Source: Streptococcus pacificus (GTDB taxonomy: Bacteria > Bacillota > Bacilli > Lactobacillales > Streptococcaceae). Taken from it: DNA of 64,000 bases. Location: positions 558,001 to 622,000 of the forward strand of contig NZ_JAENBO010000001.1 in assembly GCF_016481305.1 (NCBI RefSeq), in the 5' to 3' direction. The notes below the pieces were generated by a model. The model searched no databases. It was given only the letters and a program-made list of their open reading frames with translations, and was not told where the DNA came from. Position numbers and translations under genes: made by a program. Below are positions 40,583 to 48,022 of the stretch, in pieces (the first letter of the stretch is position 1; every line of letters begins with the position of its first letter).

Positions 40583-42835
40583 TTATTTTTTTGTAATGGG
40601 TGCAATATTAGCCAATACTTTTTTCAGACCAATCTCAGGGAATTTAATCTTAAGTTCTGGTGAGTCTTGACTGCCTGAAATTTCTAAAACAATTCCTTCA
40701 CCCCATTTTTTATGAAGGGCAACATCGCCAATTTCCCAGTTAGTGACATTTTGACTTACTGATGCCTTAGCTTGTCCTAAAGGTCTGATTGATGACCTTT
40801 CATTTTTAAATGGACTTGCTTTGCGAGAGTTAGGCAAGGCTTTATTTGAGGAGAATGGGACAGGAGCCGTTGAAGTATTGGCAGGTCTAGCAAATCCTTG
40901 ATAATCCAGTAAATCATCATCAATTTCTTTGATAAAGCGGCTTGGAAAATTATAACTGGTTTTTCCATAAAGCATACGTGAATTAGCATTGGTCAGATAA
41001 AGGACTTCTTCAGCACGAGTGATTCCAACGTATGCCAAGCGTCGTTCTTCTTCTAATTCTTCTTGGTTTTCTTGTGCTCTTGACAAAGGAAATACATTTT
41101 CCTCTAAACCAACAAGAAACACAATCGGAAACTCTAATCCTTTAGCCGCATGAAGTGTCATTAATGTTATTTGAGCATTTTCTGTTGGGCCATCATCCGT
41201 ATCACTAATTAGAGCTAAATCATTGAGAAAGCGTGTTAAGCGTTCAAGTCCTGACTCTTTTTGTGACTGATTAACCAAGTCATCAAAATGTTTAGTCACT
41301 GATAGAAATTCTTCGATGTTTTCAATTCTAGCTTGACTTTCAAGTGTGTTTTGAATTTGAAGCGCTCTTAAGTAATTCGTAACTTCTAACACTTTTTTGG
41401 TTAGATCAGTAATAGGATAGTCATCTAGTTGATTTCTTAGCCGTAGAAGCTTGTTCGACAAGTCATAAATAGCTTGAGATGCTTTGCCTTTTATCTGAGA
41501 TAAAACGATTTGATTAGCAGCTTCTAGAAGAGAAGTATTAATGGATGAGGCATATTGACGCAATTTATCAATAGTACCCGGTCCCACTCCTCTTTTGGGT
41601 TCATTGATAATCCGTTCAAAACTGATATTGTCACTTGGATTTGCTATCACATTTAAAAATGCAATAATATCACGAATTTCTTTACGAGAGTAGAACTTTG
41701 TCCCACCAACCATGGTATATGGCATATTGGCCTTCAAAAGGGCTTCTTCAATCGTTCTTGACTGGGCATTTGTGCGATAAAGCACTGCAAAATCTTGATA
41801 ACTTCTTTTGGTTTCCTTGATTAATTTAGCTATTTCACTGACAACGAAAATAGACTCATCATGCTCATCACTCGCACGATAATACACAATAGCTTCCCCA
41901 TCATTATTTTGTGTCCATAAGCGTTTTGGACGTCGATTTTTATTATTTTCAATGACCTTATTGGCTGCTTGAAGTATTTTCTTTGTTGAACGGTAGTTTT
42001 CTTCCAACAAAACAACCTTGGCATCTGGGTAATCTTTTTCAAAATCAAGAATATTTTGCATATCAGCCCCACGCCAGCCATAAATCGATTGGTCAGCATC
42101 GCCAACCACGCAAATATTTTTAAACCGGCTGGCTAATAATTTCACCAACTGATATTGGGCATGGTTTGTGTCTTGGTATTCGTCCACATGAATGTATTGA
42201 TAACGTTGTTGATAGTATGAAAGGATTTGAGGATTTTCGTCAAATAGGCGAAGTGTTAACATGATAAGATCATCAAAATCCATGACTTGACTTTGTTTTA
42301 ATTCTGATTGATAAAGGGTGTAGCATTTTGCAACAATCCGCTGATAAACATCACTTGCTGTTTTTTCATAGGTCTTAGCATCAATCAAATCATTTTTAGC
42401 ATTAGAGATGGTTCCTAAAATACTACGCTCATTCCACTGTTTTGGATCAATGTTGAGCTCTTTCATCACCCGTTTCATGAGTGTTCTTTGCTCACCAGGA
42501 TCAATGATTGTAAATTGACGATTATAACCAATAAATTCAGCTTCTCTTCTAAGAATGCGAACGCACATACTATGAAAAGTAGCAATTAAAGAATCTTGTG
42601 TGGCAGGGTTTAGCGCCATAGCTCTTTCTTTCATTTCTCTTGCTGCTTTATTGGTGAAAGTGATGGCTAAAATATTCCAAGGATTGACACCTTTTTCATC
42701 AATCAGATAAGCAATACGATGGGTCAATACACGTGTTTTTCCAGACCCTGCACCTGCCATAATGAGTAATGGTCCTTGGGTTGTTTGAACAGCCTCGCTT
42801 TGCTTTTCGTTCATACCTTTTAATAGTGAATTCAT
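40583..42835 (-). CDS. pcrA: ATP-dependent DNA helicase PcrA (UvrD/Rep family)
   Basis: 3'-5' superfamily 1 helicase for repair and removal of RecA filaments. It is 750 residues with Q motif NEKQSEAV, Walker A MAGAGSGKTRVLTHR, motif II VDEYQDTNHAQY, motif III VVGDADQSIYGWRGAD, motif VI YVGITRAEEVLYL, and a C-terminal Tudor-like tail (WEIGDVALHKKWGEGIVLEI) that in PcrA contacts RNA polymerase. Own terminator, divergent from the cation exporter gene. Confidence 0.96.
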   Translation of the reverse strand: MNSLLKGMNEKQSEAVQTTQGPLLIMAGAGSGKTRVLTHRIAYLIDEKGVNPWNILAITFTNKAAREMKERAMALNPATQDSLIATFHSMCVRILRREAEFIGYNRQFTIIDPGEQRTLMKRVMKELNIDPKQWNERSILGTISNAKNDLIDAKTYEKTASDVYQRIVAKCYTLYQSELKQSQVMDFDDLIMLTLRLFDENPQILSYYQQRYQYIHVDEYQDTNHAQYQLVKLLASRFKNICVVGDADQSIYGWRGADMQNILDFEKDYPDAKVVLLEENYRSTKKILQAANKVIENNKNRRPKRLWTQNNDGEAIVYYRASDEHDESIFVVSEIAKLIKETKRSYQDFAVLYRTNAQSRTIEEALLKANMPYTMVGGTKFYSRKEIRDIIAFLNVIANPSDNISFERIINEPKRGVGPGTIDKLRQYASSINTSLLEAANQIVLSQIKGKASQAIYDLSNKLLRLRNQLDDYPITDLTKKVLEVTNYLRALQIQNTLESQARIENIEEFLSVTKHFDDLVNQSQKESGLERLTRFLNDLALISDTDDGPTENAQITLMTLHAAKGLEFPIVFLVGLEENVFPLSRAQENQEELEEERRLAYVGITRAEEVLYLTNANSRMLYGKTSYNFPSRFIKEIDDDLLDYQGFARPANTSTAPVPFSSNKALPNSRKASPFKNERSSIRPLGQAKASVSQNVTNWEIGDVALHKKWGEGIVLEISGSQDSPELKIKFPEIGLKKVLANIAPITKK

Positions 42836-42993
42836 GGTTTCTCCCTTACAAGTCTATTTAAAAATTATACCATTTTTTCATTCACAAAAAAAGAGAATCT
42901 TGATTAGCTTATTTTGTTTTAAAACATGACACCCACTCATCGCAAAGGCAACTGTTAGTTGATAAATGAGTTTTTTATTTGCCTTAAACATGA

Positions 42994-42999
42994 TATAAT
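42994..42999 (+). promoter_or_regulatory. Extended -10 of the cation exporter gene
   Basis: TGATATAAT about 30 bases before the ATG; no convincing -35 box. Confidence 0.45.
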
Positions 43000-43028
43000 A
43001 ATGTGATTAATAGAGAAAGGAGACAACA

Positions 43029-44228
43029 ATGAACAACCCTTCAGAAAATTTGAAGCAAGCACAAAAAGGCCCTATTCTTAGTATCATTGTTTATCTCTTA
43101 TTATCCTCGGCCAAATTGTTAATCGGTTTTCTCATCCATTCTTCTTCTTTGATTGCCGATGGTTTCAATAATATTTCTGATATCATTGGTAATGCTACTT
43201 TACTAATTGGTTTAAAAATGGCACGAAAGCCTGCTGACAGCGATCACAAGTTTGGCCATTGGAAGATTGAAGATTTGGCTAGCTTGTTAACGTCATTTAT
43301 CATGTTTATTGTTGGTCTTCAAGTTCTCGTTCAGACCATTGAGGAGATGATTGCTAACACACACACACCTATTGATCCTTTAGGTGCTTTGGTTGGACTA
43401 TTTTCTGCTCTTTGTATTTACGGTGTCTATCGTTACAATCAAAAACTGGCTAAAAAGCTCAAATCTGGAGCTCTTGTCGCTGCTGCTAAAGATAATTTAA
43501 CCGATATCGCCACTTCACTTGGAACAACTGTCGCTATTGTTGCTAGCCGTATGCAGTACCCGGTTGTTGATAAAATCGTAGCGATTATTATTAGTCTTTT
43601 TATCATCAAAACAGCTTTTGAGATTTTTAAATCAAGTGCCTTCAGTCTTTCTGATGGCTTTGATGATAAGCGCCTTGCCGAATATAAAGTGGCTATTTTA
43701 AAGATTCCTAAAATTTTATCCGTTAAATCCCAAAGGGGAAGAACTTATGGGAGTAATGTATACCTTGACTTGGTTTTAGAAATGCATCCTGACTTGTCTG
43801 TTTTTGAAAGTCATGCCATTACAGAACAAGTTGAAGCCTTACTGAAGCAAAAATTTGGCATTTACGATATTGATATTCATGTGGAGCCAGCAAAAATCCA
43901 AGAAGACAGGGACAATGAACTTCTCTACAAGACACTCTATAAAAATGAAAAATTATTTTTATCAAAAATACCTGATTATGAAAAGTTATTAGCCGATGAC
44001 TTTTACATGATTGCAACGAACGGACAATACTTGTCTCTTGCTGATTTACAAGCAACAGACGAACATTTTCCCAACAATTTTAAAGCATTTCAACTGATCA
44101 GTGTTAACCCGAAAATCAAATTGGTCACTTATCAACTTGAAAACAGTTCACATACTAGCCTTTGGCGTCGTCATGAAGAATGGCAATTGATTTTTCATCA
44201 AATCACAAAAAAAAACGAGCTCTGTTAA
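43029..44228 (+). CDS. CDF-family cation exporter with extra C-terminal domain
   Basis: 399 residues, about 100 longer than a usual cation diffusion facilitator. The membrane domain (residues 15-200) has metal-site motifs SSLIADGFNNISDI and KDNLTDIATSLG, preceded by DHKFGHWK, all typical. A ferredoxin-like cytoplasmic domain follows to about 290 (DIDIHVEP). The last ~105 residues form a separate domain (LLADDFYMIATNG ... WRRHEEWQLIF) resembling the DUF4440/SnoaL-like fold; this is inference. Zn, Mn or Fe export cannot be told apart. AAAGGAG precedes the ATG. Convergent with the zinc-ribbon gene at a shared terminator. Confidence 0.87.
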   Translation: MNNPSENLKQAQKGPILSIIVYLLLSSAKLLIGFLIHSSSLIADGFNNISDIIGNATLLIGLKMARKPADSDHKFGHWKIEDLASLLTSFIMFIVGLQVLVQTIEEMIANTHTPIDPLGALVGLFSALCIYGVYRYNQKLAKKLKSGALVAAAKDNLTDIATSLGTTVAIVASRMQYPVVDKIVAIIISLFIIKTAFEIFKSSAFSLSDGFDDKRLAEYKVAILKIPKILSVKSQRGRTYGSNVYLDLVLEMHPDLSVFESHAITEQVEALLKQKFGIYDIDIHVEPAKIQEDRDNELLYKTLYKNEKLFLSKIPDYEKLLADDFYMIATNGQYLSLADLQATDEHFPNNFKAFQLISVNPKIKLVTYQLENSSHTSLWRRHEEWQLIFHQITKKNELC

Positions 44229-44239
44229 GAGCCGTTTTT
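44211..44239. terminator. Shared terminator of the cation exporter and zinc-ribbon genes
   Basis: AAAAACGAGCTC TGTTAA GAGCCGTTTTTC between convergent genes; it overlaps the end of the exporter CDS. Confidence 0.75.
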
Positions 44240-44250
44240 CTTTTATGAGA

Positions 44251-44583
44251 TCATATTTTTTTAACGAATTCTGATTTCAATTTCATGGCACCAAAGCCAT
44301 CAATTTTACAGTCAATATTGTGGTCTCCCTCAACAAGACGGATATTTTTAACACGTGTACCTTGTTTGATATCTTTTGGAGCACCTTTAACTTTTAAATC
44401 TTTGATAACAGTGATGGTATCGCCATCTGCTAAACGGTTGCCATTACTGTCTAAGACGACTAAACCTTCTTCAACAGCCTCATCTTCTAAAGACCATTCA
44501 TAAGCACACTCTGGACAAACCAGCAAGACACCATCTTCATAGACATATTCTGACTGGCATTTGGGACAATTTGGTAGTGACAT
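44251..44583 (-). CDS. YjdM/PhnA-type zinc-ribbon protein
   Basis: 110 residues: N-terminal zinc ribbon [16 protein letters not shown]...[10 protein letters not shown] (two CxxC pairs) and a C-terminal small beta domain ([29 protein letters not shown]). Homologues carry the old name alkylphosphonate utilisation protein PhnA/YjdM, though a role in phosphonate use was not confirmed for them. The start at 44583 follows AAAGGAG; ten extra upstream codons are not needed. Confidence 0.9.
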   Translation of the reverse strand: MSLPNCPKCQSEYVYEDGVLLVCPECAYEWSLEDEAVEEGLVVLDSNGNRLADGDTITVIKDLKVKGAPKDIKQGTRVKNIRLVEGDHNIDCKIDGFGAMKLKSEFVKKI

Positions 44584-44724
44584 CTTTTTCTCCTTTACGT
44601 CAATTACTACCATTCTACTTTATCTTGAGTAAGATGGCAAGATGAATTGGCTTAGAAAATATTTACCGGTTAAGAAACAACTAGTATCTTTCAATTCCAA
44701 TTGGGTATTTTTATTATTAAAATT

Positions 44725-44760
44725 AAAAACCAAGACTGGATTAATTCATCTTGGTTTTTA
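44725..44760 (-). terminator. Terminator of the putative immunity gene
   Basis: AAAAACCAAGA / TCTTGGTTTTT with a 13-base loop, 22 bases past the stop. Confidence 0.75.
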
Positions 44761-44781
44761 ATATCAATTTATTATAAAATC

Positions 44782-45762
44782 CTAGTCCCAATCTATCTTG
44801 TCATGATTGTTTTTAATGTACTCAGAGATAAGATGAGGGTTTTCTATAAGCTGTTTCAAGTTTTCATATAAGGATTTTAATAGTGTTTCATTCGCTTGTG
44901 AATAGCTAAAGACAATACTTGAAGCTTCTGGGTCCATCTCTAAGCCGTCTAATAGTTCTGGTGCTTGTTCTTGCCAGTAATGGCTCAAAAAGACTTCCCA
45001 ACCATAACCATTAAGATAGACATCATAAGCATCATCTACTTCTGTTGCAATTGCCCAAACAGTTGGATCAGAAACGTCAAGAGACACAAAACTTTCATCA
45101 GTATCATGGATTAGAAAGTTATCATCAGTACTTGGCTCTAACTCATCATCACTTAGAGGATAACCCTCCACTAAAGTAGGATCAATAATTAACTCTCGTT
45201 CCACCTCTGAGGCAATTCCTGTTAAGGTCATAGTACCATTCATTCCTAGTATTTTAGGCTCTCTTTCCATCTTCTCTCCAGTGACTTTACAAAAATAGTT
45301 TCCTCGAAAATAAAGTTTATAAAAACCTATGTCTAATTCTTTTTCTTCTTCGGTGAGAGGAATGTTGGTAAGCGTGTAAAAGTAACCCCGTTTCCAATAA
45401 TCTACTGGCACAATAGATGGGGTAATAAGTAAATTATCATAATCTGGTTGATAATTGCTCATGGTCAAGTCGGTTACTCTATTTTTAAATAAAACAACAA
45501 GATGACTGCCTTCCGCAAAAGGATCAAAATCAACTCGATGAATATTAGCTAGGAGTACTTTACCGTAAAAATACAGGCCTTTTCGAGGAGAGAAGAGAAA
45601 GACATCTCCAGTTTGAGGAGAAATCTTTGATTTCTCAATGACTTGAAGTTGATGCTTACTTGATTTATTATCATAAAAATCATCAATTTTTCTTCGTGTC
45701 TCTTTATCTAACTTAAGATAGCGTTCCTCTATACGTTCTGCTATCAAATTGGGATTATTCAT
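44782..45762 (-). CDS. Putative dual-domain polymorphic-toxin immunity protein (Imm26-like plus Imm51-like)
   Basis: 326 residues, no signal peptide or membrane segment. Residues about 48-190 (TGDVFLFSPRKGLYFYGKVL ... WKRGYFYTLTNIPLTEEE) resemble Imm26. Residues about 235-320 (DVYLNGYGWEVFLSHYW, DGLEMDPEASSIVFSYSQAN) resemble Imm51. Between lies an acidic linker (200-225). Both families are cytosolic immunity proteins against nuclease or other effector toxins; the assignments rest on motif memory. It is preceded by AAAGAGACA and followed by a terminator. The three gene remnants upstream also look like toxin-system parts. A dedicated partner toxin is not visible, so it may protect against toxins of kin. 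Confidence 0.6.
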   Translation of the reverse strand: MNNPNLIAERIEERYLKLDKETRRKIDDFYDNKSSKHQLQVIEKSKISPQTGDVFLFSPRKGLYFYGKVLLANIHRVDFDPFAEGSHLVVLFKNRVTDLTMSNYQPDYDNLLITPSIVPVDYWKRGYFYTLTNIPLTEEEKELDIGFYKLYFRGNYFCKVTGEKMEREPKILGMNGTMTLTGIASEVERELIIDPTLVEGYPLSDDELEPSTDDNFLIHDTDESFVSLDVSDPTVWAIATEVDDAYDVYLNGYGWEVFLSHYWQEQAPELLDGLEMDPEASSIVFSYSQANETLLKSLYENLKQLIENPHLISEYIKNNHDKIDWD

Positions 45763-45861
45763 TATTGTCTCTTTCTAGATAATTGGTTTTTCAACTCTTA
45801 CAGACCATTATAACAGAAAAACACCCTCAAATGAGGCCATTATTCATTTTTACTGTTAAAA

Positions 45862-46674
45862 TCATTGTAAGACAGTCAGTTCAGCTAATTGGCGTTTAGC
45901 TTCTCTCACAAAATAAAAGTCAGAACTTCCTTTGGCAAGTTCGCCAAAATATTTTTTGGCACTCTCGCTATCCTCCATAAGCTTGGCATTTAAACCACTA
46001 CAATAGAGCTTAAAATAATCAGAAAGATTTCCTTCTTCTGGCCTATCATCGAAAAAATGATTCTCTTTTTCTAACAACAATAAGTCTCTAAATGTTTCTA
46101 GAAATGTTAAATAGCGATTTTTTAATACTGTTATTTTTTTATTGCCTTCTATGTTCAATAAGTTTTGGTAATAAATTTCAAACTGTGCAGACTCTCCTAA
46201 CAATAAATGGTTAAAAGCCAAGAGGAATGATTTTTCAATAGCCATTGCTTTCCTAGACAATCTGGGAAAAGTATCAATGGTTATTTTATCCAAAAAAGTA
46301 ATAGACTCCCTGAAATTTCCTTCATAAAAAGTTAAAATAGCGAAGTTTAAATAAGATTGTGCTCGTAAAACTTTATGGATTTTCCAGTTTTTTAAAGAAC
46401 TTTGTTTCGCTTCAAGAAAGACACGATATTTTTTTTAATCTTTTTCTCCATGTAAAATGTATCTCAAGGCTTTTTTAACAGACTGGATTATGTCAAATGC
46501 TAAGATTAAATAAATAACACCTAACAAAAGAAAAATATGATAATAAATAGTTTGTTGGAATATAATTGTTCTCAAAATTATCAATAGATTAATATAAATT
46601 GCATAAACGTGTACAAATTTGCTTAGTTTTTCAAATTCCTTACTTGACATTTTTAAAATGCGTTGTTTAAACAT
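45862..46674 (-). pseudogene. TM plus helical-repeat protein split by an in-frame stop codon
   Basis: One reading frame runs from an ATG at 46674 to a stop at 45862-45864 and is broken only by TAA at 46435-46437. The first part (79 residues) has two hydrophobic segments (about 20-39 and 45-68) and ends ALRYILHGEKD. The frame then continues with no start codon as KKYRVFLEAKQSSLKNWKIHK and on into a helical, TPR-like region ending LAELTVLQ. Undamaged, the product would be about 270 residues. A TTG at 46293 could start a 143-residue remainder, without a clear ribosome-binding site. Such membrane plus helical-repeat proteins sit near toxin loci in streptococci; function unknown. The stop lies beside an A8 run. 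Confidence 0.65.
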
Positions 46675-46685
46675 TTAAACTCCTT

Positions 46686-47165
46686 CTATTCATCTTCAGT
46701 GCCCAAAATAATTGCTAATGCAGCTGATGCGGTTATGCTAGCTGGTACAGCACCTGTCCCAATACTTGCAAAAAGAACAAACACAGAACCAGCCAAAAGT
46801 CCTACAGCTATTATTTTATCATTCAATACCCTAAACCCAGACTCAGTTGTGTTAGTCGTTATTACACCATTTGGATCTGTGATAATAGTTCTACTATTAG
46901 TATAGGCACCCAAAAGACCATGCTCAAAATCTGCATTAAGATTAAGACCAACATCATAACCATTTTTACCATTATCGGCTCCAGCTGAGATATCTAGTCC
47001 ATCTTTTCCAATACCCGCATTAACCTCTACCGTATTCCCAAATAAACTTAGTGAGAGATTGGCTTTTAAGTTACCATCTTCTATACCAAGACTGCTAGTC
47101 ACTACATCTAAGGTGCTTAATTTAACACCAGATAGTTCACCATTTGTAAACTGACCTTGAATCAA
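46686..47165 (-). pseudogene. ATG-less C-terminal fragment of a polymorphic toxin-like protein
   Basis: A 159-codon frame with no ATG anywhere; the only start is a TTG at 47165 without a Shine-Dalgarno, and the frame closes at TGA 47175-47177 just above. The first ~85 residues have the repetitive Gly/Asp-rich pattern (GNTVEVNAGIGKDGLDISAG, GYDVGLNLNADFEHG) typical of regions before toxin tips in secreted polymorphic toxins. The last 45 are two hydrophobic stretches (IIAVGLLAGSVFVLFASIG and following). It ends 12 bases before the membrane-protein pseudogene. Best read as a displaced cassette left from recombination. Confidence 0.5.
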
Positions 47166-47197
47166 ACCATTAATTCATTTATTCTATGGCTTGTATG

Positions 47198-47767
47198 TTA
47201 CATTTTAACATGTATCGTTTTCTTATGAGTTAATAAGTCTTTAGCATAAATAGATCTAACAATATCTCCCTTTGGAAAGGATTTTTGACGTTTTAAGTTA
47301 AGCAAAGATTGAGGAACTATTTTGTGGCGATCATCTAATAATGTCAATGCTAGAAGTTGTTTATTCGTTCTAAGAGCATAATCAAACGAAAGGTAGAGAT
47401 ATGTTCCTCTAGTTACCAATCTCACGTGTTTACCTATTAAGTCTCTAATGGAAGTTAGTGCTTGTAACTTTTGTAGCGTTGTCCCATCCTTTTTAATCTT
47501 TATAGCATGTAGGACAACTTGATTGGAAAAACAATCATTAAAAAAACTATGGCTTCCTTTTTCATAATCTATCCCACACAAGTGCATGAAATTGGAATAA
47601 GAAAAGTAAACATCAATTTTCTTATCATCAGTACAATAAGTTACTACTTGATTAACAAAGTATGTTTTAAAAAATTTAGCTGCATCATTTAAAAGACCTA
47701 AATGGCGTTTCAAAACTAATATGTCATTATTGTTTGGCTTTTTATAACTTTTTGGATACTTGACCAT
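47198..47767 (-). CDS. PBECR4-like nuclease-domain ORF (toxin-like)
   Basis: 189 residues, basic, no signal peptide. The block IDVYFSYSNFMHLCGIDYEKGSHSFFNDC followed by KKDGTTLQKLQALTSI recalls the PBECR4 domain of the phage/Barnase-EndoU-Colicin-RelE-like nuclease group, found in phage proteins and polymorphic toxins; this is recognition by pattern, not a search. I choose the ATG at 47767 (MVKYPKSYKK), which has GGGGGA close upstream; an ATG at 47797 would start inside a hairpin. It may be expressed alone or be a toxin tip cut from its carrier. The cognate immunity protein could be the 44782-45762 product. Confidence 0.5.
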   Translation of the reverse strand: MVKYPKSYKKPNNNDILVLKRHLGLLNDAAKFFKTYFVNQVVTYCTDDKKIDVYFSYSNFMHLCGIDYEKGSHSFFNDCFSNQVVLHAIKIKKDGTTLQKLQALTSIRDLIGKHVRLVTRGTYLYLSFDYALRTNKQLLALTLLDDRHKIVPQSLLNLKRQKSFPKGDIVRSIYAKDLLTHKKTIHVKM

Positions 47768-47782
47768 TAATCCCCCATAAAT

Positions 47783-47815
47783 AAATAGACGACCCATTAA
47801 CTGAGTCGTCTATTT
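47783..47815. repeat. 11-bp perfect hairpin before the PBECR4-like ORF
   Basis: AAATAGACGAC (47783-47793) and GTCGTCTATTT (47805-47815), extendable by two pairs. On the minus strand a T-rich stretch follows, so it may terminate transcription coming from glmS. Confidence 0.6.
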
Positions 47816-47829
47816 AGTCGGTTTATTCT

Positions 47830-47930
47830 GGTGTCTGCCACCACTTGGCCCTTATGTCCAAGATTGCTATCGGATTTCGTTTTGGTGTCCGCCACCACTT
47901 GACCCTTATGTCCAAGTTTACTATCAGATT
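47830..47930. repeat. Two 47-bp direct repeats with a 54-bp period
   Basis: Copies at 47830-47876 and 47884-47930 differ at 5 positions. On the minus strand they read without stops as two 18-residue units of the type SDSNLGHKGQVVADTxxx, in a frame with no start codon that ends TAA inside the hairpin just downstream. This looks like the tail of a repeat protein, now without its gene. Confidence 0.7.
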
Positions 47931-48022
47931 GACCATGAGCCGACTACTCATCTACACTTTCATTATAACGTTTTCCTTTTATTTTAGCAAGTAAAATTCA
48001 CTTTTAGTAAAGCAGAAAAAAG

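Noticed and set aside
42940-42976. Terminator or riboswitch hairpin before the cation exporter
   Set aside because: ACTCAT/ATGAGT and CAAC/GTTG can pair, but they lie upstream of the promoter -10 and no known metal riboswitch core is present.
45825-45836. Terminator after the split membrane-protein gene
   Set aside because: CCTCA AA TGAGG has only a two-base centre and a weak T-run; too weak to list as a feature.
46663-46905. 80-codon plus-strand frame
   Set aside because: It is antisense to the toxin-like fragment and has no ribosome-binding site; treated as a shadow.
47830-47930. Possible CRISPR array
   Set aside because: Only two units, 47 bp long, no equal-sized spacers, and the repeat reads as protein code; no cas gene nearby.
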